DNA of 11,607 nucleotides from Oscillospiraceae bacterium (GTDB taxonomy: Bacteria > Bacillota > Clostridia > Oscillospirales > Ruminococcaceae). Location of the stretch: positions 1-11,607 of the forward strand of contig JAFTNX010000197.1 in the NCBI GenBank assembly GCA_017451665.1, given 5' to 3'. The first letter of the stretch is position 1. Every line of letters starts with the position of its first letter. The translations under genes and the position numbers were made by a program. Shown in pieces: positions 6,847 to 11,607 of this stretch. A model generated the notes under the pieces. The model was not told where the DNA came from, ran no database searches, and was given only the letters and a program-made list of their open reading frames with translations.

Positions 6847-7311
6847 ATGCTAAAACTACTTTTCGTCTGCCACGGGAATATCTGCAGGTCGCCGATGGCT
6901 GAGTTTGTTATGAAGGATATTGTGCGAAAAAACGGGCTTAGTGATGAAATTTACGTTGAGTCCTGCGCTACAAGTACCGAGGAAATCGGAAACGACATTC
7001 ACTATGGCACAAAAAGAAAACTCACAGAAATGGGTATTCCCTTTGAAAAAAGAGGCGCACGCCAGATAACTAAAAAGGATTATGAAAATTTTGACTACAT
7101 TATCCTTATGGACAGCTACAACGTGAGAAATTTAAAAAGAATTATTCCGGATGATACCAAAAACAAGGTTTTTAAACTCCTTGATTTTTCAGAAAGAAAG
7201 GGCGAGGATATTGCCGACCCTTGGTATACGGGGAATTTTGACGAAACCTACAACGACGTGCTTGAGGGCTGCAATGGTCTGCTTTTAAAACTCAAATCTG
7301 AAATTTATTAG
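6847..7311 (+). CDS. Low-molecular-weight protein tyrosine phosphatase
   Basis: The 154-residue protein has the complete LMW-PTP active site. The phosphate loop CHGNICRS (8-15) contains nucleophile C8 and R14, and the general-acid loop DPWY (124-127) contains D124. These enzymes remove phosphate from protein tyrosine (some act on arginine) through a cysteinyl-phosphate intermediate. Length is normal and no signal peptide is present, so it is cytoplasmic. The ATG starts one base after the cyclase-family stop, with a GGAGG ribosome site inside the end of that gene. No polysaccharide or tyrosine-kinase genes are nearby, so a capsule role is not supported. The hairpin at 7319-7373 follows directly and may end much of the transcription. 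Confidence 0.93.
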   Translation: MLKLLFVCHGNICRSPMAEFVMKDIVRKNGLSDEIYVESCATSTEEIGNDIHYGTKRKLTEMGIPFEKRGARQITKKDYENFDYIILMDSYNVRNLKRIIPDDTKNKVFKLLDFSERKGEDIADPWYTGNFDETYNDVLEGCNGLLLKLKSEIY

Positions 7312-7318
7312 AATATAT

Positions 7319-7373
7319 ATCACCTTTTTGGAAAAGATAGTTTTAAACTTCTTTTGTAAAAGGTGATTTTTTT
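7319..7373 (+). promoter_or_regulatory. Hairpin with T7 tail that masks the PTS ribosome binding site
   Basis: ATCACCTTTT (7319-7328) pairs perfectly with AAAAGGTGAT (7358-7367). A second helix forms inside it: AAAAG (7332-7336) with CTTTT (7351-7355). Seven T residues follow (7367-7373) and the PTS start codon comes immediately after, at 7374. The right arm AAAAGGTGAT is the only plausible Shine-Dalgarno sequence for the PTS gene, and the left arm resembles the anti-Shine-Dalgarno end of 16S rRNA (ATCACCT). The hairpin could therefore act as an intrinsic terminator after the phosphatase gene and also block PTS translation in read-through RNA. Two small competing hairpins (7324-7336 and 7351-7362) would break the long stem. 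No antiterminator-binding (RAT-like) site was recognised. Confidence 0.65.
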
Positions 7374-9497
7374 ATGGTCTTGAAAAATATTGTTTCTCCT
7401 CTTGACGGCAGGGTTGTAAGCCTTGACTCTGTGCCCGACGAGGTGTTTTCAAAAAAAGTGCTTGGTGACGGGTGCGCTGTAATTCCACAGAACGGCACTA
7501 TCAGAAGCCCTGTTGACGGGGTTGTAACCTCCATTGCCGAAACCAACCACGCCTATGGTTTTATGTCCGACGACGGACTTGAAATCCTTGTGCATTTTGG
7601 TCTTGACACCGTTTCTTTAAAAGGGGAAGGCTTTTCTCCTAAGGTTAAGGTGGGAGAAAGAGTTACAAAGGGTATGGTGGTTTGTGAAGCCGACCTTGAC
7701 TTTGTAACTAAAAAAGGGCTTAATCCTGTCACCTGCCTGCTTATCTGTGACGGTGCAGAGGATATGGAAATTTCAGCGATTAAGGGAATAGTAAAAAGTG
7801 GTGAATTTCTAATTGAGGCAAGAGAAAAAACTGCCCCTGAATCTGAAAATATAAAAACAAAAAAGAAAACCTTTGACTTTGATTTCCTTCAGAAGCTTGG
7901 AAAAGTTCTGATGACAGTTATCGCAGTAATGCCTGCTGCCGGTCTTATGATTTCAATCGAAAAGCTCATTTCTATGGCAGGAAATTCCGATATTTTTACA
8001 ACTGTGGGCAGTGTCACCGAAAATATCGGCTGGGCAATTATCGGAAATCTCCACATTCTTTTTGCAGTAGCTATCGGTGGCTCATGGGCAAAAGAAAAAG
8101 CAGGTGGCGCTTTTGCAGCACTTTTGTCATTCATTCTGATAAACAACATAACAGGCGCTGTTTTTGGCGTAACAAACGATATGCTAAGTAACCCCGACGC
8201 AACTGTAAATTCAATCTTTGGAAAACCTATGGCTGTGTCCTCCTACTTCACGTCAGTAATGGGCTCTCCTGCTCTTAATATGGGCGTTTTTGTAGGTATT
8301 ATTTCGGGATTTTTAGGTGGAATTATCTACAACAAATACTACAATTACAGAAAGCTCCCTGACGCTTTGTCATTTTTTAACGGAAAACGCTTTGTGCCTC
8401 TTGTGGTAATTCTCTGGTCGGTAATTGCTTCGCTGATTTTAAGCGTTGTGTGGCCTCTTGTCCAGTCGGGAATTAACTCTTTCGGGGTGTGGATTGCAAA
8501 CTCATCTGACACTTCCCCGCTTTTAGCACCGTTTATCTACGGAACCCTTGAAAGACTTCTTTTGCCTTTCGGACTTCATCATATGCTGACAATTCCTATG
8601 AATTACACCTCTTTTGGTGGAACTTATACCATTCTCACAGGTGCAAACGCAGGCTCACAGGTTTTCGGACAGGACCCTTTGTGGCTTGCGTGGATAACTG
8701 ACCTTATAAACCTCAAAAAAGCAGGTGACATTTCAGGCTATGAGGCACTTCTCACAACTGTAACTCCTGCACGATTTAAAGTAGGTCAGATGATTGGCGC
8801 AACAGGACTTCTTTTAGGCGTGGCACTTGCTATGTATCACTGCGTTGACAAGGACAAGAAAAAAAGCTATCGTTCTATGTTCTTTTCAGCTTCCCTTGCA
8901 GTTTTCTTGACAGGTGTAACCGAGCCTTTGGAATTTATGTTTATGTTCTGTGCAATTCCTCTTTATATCGTCTACGCACTTTTGCAGGGACTTGCTTTTT
9001 CATTGTCAGGAATTATAAATCTCAGACTTCACTCATTCGGAAACGTGGAATTTTTAACAAGAGTTCCTATGTCGTTGAATGCAGGACTTGGTGGGGACAT
9101 TATAAACTTCATAGTAAGCTCTGTTGTGTTTTTTGCAATCGGCTATTTCGTTGCAAAATTTATGATTAAAAAATTCAGATACGCTACACCGGGCAGACTT
9201 GGAAACTACACTTCAGGTGAAAATATGGAAGAATTCAAAGACGAAAAGCGAGATACCGACACAAATTCACAGCCTGAAAGAATTATCGCACTTTTAGGTG
9301 GCCGTGAAAATATCACCCTTGTTGACGCCTGTATGACAAGACTTCGTGTAACCGTAAACGACATCAAAAAGGTGGCTGACGTTGATGAATGGAAAAAAGA
9401 GGGTGCTTTGGGGCTTGTAAAAAAAGGAAACGGCGTGCAGGCTGTTTATGGGCCTAAGGCTGACATTTTAAAGTCGGACATAAACGATATTCTGTGA
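7374..9497 (+). CDS. Glucose-family PTS permease, domain order IIA-IIC-IIB
   Basis: This 707-residue, single-chain enzyme II takes up and phosphorylates a sugar using phosphate from PEP via HPr. Residues 1 to about 150 are a glucose-type IIA with SPVDGVV (45-51), H59 in TNHAYG and the phosphorylated H74 in ILVHFGLDTV. After a Lys-rich linker (151-168), residues 170 to about 610 form the membrane IIC domain. Its motifs include MPAAGLMIS (186-194), GLHHMLTIPMNYTSFGG and FLTGVTEPLEFMFMF. Residues 635-707 are IIB with phospho-cysteine C653 in DACMTRLRV. Details of the IIC sequence resemble glucose-type permeases of lactobacilli and streptococci, so glucose is the best guess; maltose or an amino sugar is not excluded. 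The ATG follows the ribosome site buried in the upstream hairpin. It is followed after 7 bp by the phosphohydrolase pseudogene and then by HPr. Confidence 0.93.
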   Translation: MVLKNIVSPLDGRVVSLDSVPDEVFSKKVLGDGCAVIPQNGTIRSPVDGVVTSIAETNHAYGFMSDDGLEILVHFGLDTVSLKGEGFSPKVKVGERVTKGMVVCEADLDFVTKKGLNPVTCLLICDGAEDMEISAIKGIVKSGEFLIEAREKTAPESENIKTKKKTFDFDFLQKLGKVLMTVIAVMPAAGLMISIEKLISMAGNSDIFTTVGSVTENIGWAIIGNLHILFAVAIGGSWAKEKAGGAFAALLSFILINNITGAVFGVTNDMLSNPDATVNSIFGKPMAVSSYFTSVMGSPALNMGVFVGIISGFLGGIIYNKYYNYRKLPDALSFFNGKRFVPLVVILWSVIASLILSVVWPLVQSGINSFGVWIANSSDTSPLLAPFIYGTLERLLLPFGLHHMLTIPMNYTSFGGTYTILTGANAGSQVFGQDPLWLAWITDLINLKKAGDISGYEALLTTVTPARFKVGQMIGATGLLLGVALAMYHCVDKDKKKSYRSMFFSASLAVFLTGVTEPLEFMFMFCAIPLYIVYALLQGLAFSLSGIINLRLHSFGNVEFLTRVPMSLNAGLGGDIINFIVSSVVFFAIGYFVAKFMIKKFRYATPGRLGNYTSGENMEEFKDEKRDTDTNSQPERIIALLGGRENITLVDACMTRLRVTVNDIKKVADVDEWKKEGALGLVKKGNGVQAVYGPKADILKSDINDIL

Positions 9498-9504
9498 GGT
9501 TTTT

Positions 9505-10325
9505 ATGAAGCTGATGACCTTAAACACCCACAGCCTTGTGGAAGAAAATTATGAAAAAAAGCTTGATACTTTTGTTAAGGGCGTAATTTCAGAAAAGCCC
9601 GATATTATCGCCTTGCAGGAGGTAAATCAGTCGATTGACGCTGATTTGGTGAAGTCAAAGCCTGAGGGGTATTTCAAGGCTGAAAAACCATAAAGCTAAA
9701 AAGCGACAATCACATTCTGACAGTTTATAACAAGCTCAGAAACGCTGGCTTTATGTATCATTTCACCATAACCCCACCCAAGCGTAGCTACGGAAAATTT
9801 GAGGAAAGTGTCGGGATAATGAGTTTTTCTCCCATACTTGAAGTTTCTATAAAAACTATCAGCAAAGTTGACGACTATGAAAACTGGAAAACACGAAAAA
9901 TCGTGGGTATTCGCACAAAGGAATACCCACAAAGCTGGTTTTATTCAGTGCATTTCGGGTGGTGGAATGATACCCAGGAACCGTTTTTATACCAGTGGAA
10001 AAATACCCTTGATGAGCTGTCGGGAAAGGAAAATGTGTGGCTTTTAGGTGACACAAATTCCCCTGACATCAAAAGTGAAAGCTATGAAGAAATAGTAAAA
10101 AGTGGCTTTTATGACAGCTACATTTTAAGCGACAAAAAGGACGAGGGCTTCACTGCCAGGGGTATTATTGACGGGTGGCGTGACAAGGGAATTTCTGGTG
10201 ACGGAATGAGAATTGACCAGATTTTTTGTGACAAAAAAATACCCGTAAAAAGCTCACGGGTAATTTTTAACGGAAAATATTTCGACGTGGTGTCCGACCA
10301 CTTCGGGGTAATTGTGGAGGTGTAA
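9505..10325 (+). pseudogene. Endonuclease/exonuclease/phosphatase-family gene broken by a one-base frameshift
   Basis: Two reading frames together make one protein of this metal-dependent phosphoesterase family, about 273 residues when joined. The first frame (9505-9693, 62 aa) has LNTHS (6-10) and the metal-binding Glu in ALQEVNQ (E39). The second frame carries the rest: it reads KSDNHILTVYNKL before its first ATG at 9753, then YSVHFGWW, LLGDTNSP, RIDQIF and the catalytic SDHFGV near the end. The break lies at the A5 run 9683-9687; a sixth A would fuse the frames as AEKTIKLKSDNH with no other lesion. Both parts are otherwise intact, so this is a very recent mutation, a sequencing error or a slippage site. 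The substrate is unknown. The position between PTS and HPr genes suggests a phosphorylated sugar or similar small phosphoester, by inference. The first ATG has a GTGAGG ribosome site overlapping the PTS stop. Confidence 0.85.
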
Positions 10326-10328
10326 TCT

Positions 10329-10586
10329 ATGAAATGTTTTGAATATACTGTCAAGGACAAGCTGGGCATTCACGCCCGTCCTGCAGGACTTCTTTGTAAA
10401 ACTGCCAAATCGCTCGGTGGCGAAATTACAATAAAAAAAGGCGACGTCACAGTTTCGGCAACACGACTTATGGCGCTTATGGGACTTGGAATCAAGTGTG
10501 GCGATACTGTCACAGTCTGCGTAAACGGTGGCGACGAGGAAAAATCAATAGAAGTTATGAGGAATTTTTTTGAAGAAAATCTGTAA
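10329..10586 (+). CDS. HPr-family phosphocarrier lacking Ser46
   Basis: This 85-residue HPr carries phosphate from enzyme I to sugar permeases. The active-site loop LGIHARPAG (12-20) has the phosphorylated H15 and R17. In ordinary Bacillota HPr, residues 45-55 read approximately KSIMGVMSLGI, with Ser46 phosphorylated by HPr kinase for catabolite control through CcpA. Here the same positions read TRLMALMGLGI, with R46. The protein should transfer phosphate but not be controlled by Ser46 phosphorylation. Similar Arg/Lys versions occur in other Clostridia, as far as I recall. A strong GGAGGTG ribosome site overlaps the end of the preceding gene, and the start is 3 bp after that stop. A terminator follows directly, making this the last gene of the rightward operon. 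Because it is an auxiliary or dedicated form, ptsH is not assigned. Confidence 0.92.
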   Translation: MKCFEYTVKDKLGIHARPAGLLCKTAKSLGGEITIKKGDVTVSATRLMALMGLGIKCGDTVTVCVNGGDEEKSIEVMRNFFEENL

Positions 10587-10590
10587 AAAC

Positions 10591-10627
10591 AAATCCAGAG
10601 AAGCTGTTTGACTTCTCTGGATTTTTT
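10591..10627. terminator. Bidirectional intrinsic terminator between convergent operons
   Basis: A perfect 13-bp stem (AAATCCAGAGAAG at 10591-10603 with its complement at 10612-10624) with an 8-base loop is followed by a run of T to 10627. On the minus strand the hairpin is followed by TTGTTTTTA, so it can also stop the opposite operon. It begins four bases after the HPr stop codon, and its T run overlaps the stop codon of the acetyltransferase gene. Confidence 0.92.
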
Positions 10628-11057
10628 ACTGAAAATACATACATATAGTGCCGTCAGACAGCTTAAAACCGTTTTTTTCATAGAAAGCTGACGCAGGCGC
10701 ATACCTGCTTGTATAAAGAACAATTCCTGCAAGTCCGTTGTCCTTGCTGTAATCTTTGACAGCCTCAAGCAACTGCCTGCCGATACCACAGCCCTGACGT
10801 TCAGGAAGAACAGCCATTTCGTTGATGTAAAGCTCTTGTCTGCTTCCTGAAATCTTACAAAGTGCAAATATGCAACCTATAACCTCGTTGTTCTCTTCAT
10901 AAACATATCCCACAAATCTTTTTTGTTCAAAAAAATCCTTAAGATATTCCGTTGCATTTTCTGTTGTCCAGTCAATGCCCCAATGTTCAATCGGAAATGC
11001 TTTTGAATAAATCATTCCACATTGAGTAAGGTCGCTGTGTTTCATAATCCTTATCAT
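10626..11057 (-). CDS. GNAT-family N-acetyltransferase
   Basis: This 143-residue protein is of the Gcn5-related family, which transfers an acetyl group from acetyl-CoA to an amine. The acetyl-CoA pyrophosphate-binding motif is clear: NEMAVLPERQGCGIGRQLL (79-97), with Q88, G89, G91 and G93 matching the Q/RxxGxG/A loop. The C-terminal APASAFYEKNGFK (120-132) is the usual family ending with the conserved Tyr. The N-terminal half has an aromatic patch (HWGIDW, 25-30) that probably faces the substrate. The substrate cannot be read from sequence; an aminoglycoside, a small amine or a protein N-terminus are all possible. It begins 14 bp after the MATE exporter gene in the same direction, so the pair is probably co-transcribed. 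The ribosome site (AAGTGGTG) is only moderate. Confidence 0.88.
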   Translation of the reverse strand: MIRIMKHSDLTQCGMIYSKAFPIEHWGIDWTTENATEYLKDFFEQKRFVGYVYEENNEVIGCIFALCKISGSRQELYINEMAVLPERQGCGIGRQLLEAVKDYSKDNGLAGIVLYTSRYAPASAFYEKNGFKLSDGTICMYFQ

Positions 11058-11071
11058 AAACTATTCACCAC

Positions 11072-11607
11072 TTAAATATTTGTAGCCATAAGCCTTTTGG
11101 TCATTTTTCTTCTTAGAATGATAAAGCTCAAAAGGTGAACTGCAAAGGTCAGCACCCATGAAATCGGGTAAGACCAGTAGACAGTTTTGATAACGTGAAA
11201 GCGTGGAATCTGAAAAATTGTTCCTATCCACAAAAGACGCAGTCCACAAACTCCCACTACCGATACAATCATCGGCAGAACAGAGCTTCCGATACCTCTC
11301 AGCGCCCCTACCATAACGTCCATTATTCCACAAAGAGCGTAGGTTGTGCTGATGATTGACAGTCGCACAAGACCTGCTTTAATAACAGTAGCGCTGTCGG
11401 AATAGATTGACAAAAGAGGAGTTCCGAAAAAGTAAGCCAGATTTCCAAGCACAAGTCCCGTAACAGTTACACAAACAAGCCCTGTCACTACAATTTTGTT
11501 TATTCTTTCGTATTTTCCACCGCCGTAATTCTGGCTGACAAATGAAATTGTTGACTGGTGGAATGCATTCATAGCTACCCACACAAAGCCTTCGATGTTT
11601 CCGGCAG
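11072..11607 (-). CDS. MATE-family multidrug/metabolite exporter, C-terminal part (runs off the window)
   Basis: This is the C-terminal portion of a multidrug and toxic compound extrusion transporter, an inner-membrane Na+- or H+-coupled antiporter. The frame is open to the right edge and reads AGNIEGFVWVAMNAFHQSTISFVSQNYGGGKYERI, the well-known MATE segment in which NAF and SQNxGxGK-like residues recur. It is followed by hydrophobic helices, including ALCGIMDVMVGALRGIGSSVLPMIVSVVGVCGLRLLWI, and a Lys/Arg-rich cytoplasmic end. A GTG codon at 11582-11584 could be mistaken for a start, but the family continues upstream of it, so the true start lies outside the window. Full-length members have about 450 residues, so more than half of the protein is missing here because of the window edge, not because of a break. 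The substrate is unknown. Confidence 0.9.
   Translation of the reverse strand, partial: AGNIEGFVWVAMNAFHQSTISFVSQNYGGGKYERINKIVVTGLVCVTVTGLVLGNLAYFFGTPLLSIYSDSATVIKAGLVRLSIISTTYALCGIMDVMVGALRGIGSSVLPMIVSVVGVCGLRLLWIGTIFQIPRFHVIKTVYWSYPISWVLTFAVHLLSFIILRRKMTKRLMATNI

Noticed and set aside
7309..7319. Possible -10 box (TAGAAT or TATATA) for a separate PTS promoter
   Set aside because: No acceptable -35 box lies 16-18 bp upstream. The region is simply AT-rich, so a separate promoter cannot be supported.
9903..9930. 9-bp inverted repeat (GTGGGTATT with AATACCCAC) inside the phosphoesterase gene
   Set aside because: It has a 10-base loop, lies inside coding sequence and has no T run. A 9-bp repeat at such spacing is expected about once by chance in a window of this size.
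11582..11584. GTG as the start of the exporter gene
   Set aside because: The frame stays open to the window edge and the residues before this codon (AGNIEGF) continue the MATE family pattern, so the real start is outside.

Overview
The window looks like chromosomal DNA from a Gram-positive gut-type Clostridia (Bacillota), most likely near Oscillospirales/Ruminococcaceae. This is judged from moderately AT-rich genes, AGGAGG-type ribosome sites, sigma-A-type promoters, a zapA gene next to a U32-family gene, and a glucose-family PTS with an HPr. No ribosomal RNA or other strong taxonomic marker is present, so the placement is inference.

Left half, minus strand (5530 down to 248): a tightly packed five-gene operon starts from a very good sigma-A promoter (TTTACA, 17 bp, TATAAT at 5602-5574). 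It encodes a ZapA-like division protein with a long Ala/Lys/Glu tail, a U32-family (RlhA-like) protein, dUTPase, an amidohydrolase and the alpha subunit of a class I fumarase. No gap between these genes exceeds about 15 bp, and two junctions overlap by one base (TAATG). Beyond the operon (24-190) lies a composite inverted-repeat element: two similar hairpin units face each other across a perfect 19-bp palindrome. No fumarase beta subunit follows alpha within the window.

Divergent intergenic region (5531-5782): two outward promoters flank a 96-bp GC-rich element (5634-5729). It can fold into a closed cloverleaf: an outer 10-bp stem around three perfect hairpins of 12, 7 and 8 bp. The rightward promoter begins at the first base after the element.

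Right half, plus strand (5783-10586): a small membrane protein of unknown function, a cyclase/kynurenine-formamidase-family hydrolase, a low-molecular-weight tyrosine phosphatase, a one-chain glucose-family PTS permease with domain order IIA-IIC-IIB, an endonuclease/exonuclease/phosphatase-family gene broken by a one-base frameshift, and an HPr with His15 but Arg at position 46. Between the phosphatase and PTS genes, a hairpin ending in seven T residues also buries the PTS ribosome binding site. The PTS, phosphohydrolase and HPr genes form a plausible sugar-uptake module. PEP-derived phosphate would pass through an HPr (this one or another) to IIA, IIB and the incoming sugar.

A bidirectional terminator (10591-10627) separates this operon from a convergent minus-strand pair: a GNAT acetyltransferase and the C-terminal part of a MATE-family exporter that runs off the right edge. 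Most of the window is ordinary housekeeping and sugar-uptake content. The parts that deserve a second look are the cloverleaf element, the ribosome-site-masking hairpin, the facing-hairpin repeat, the frameshifted gene and the repeat tail on ZapA.
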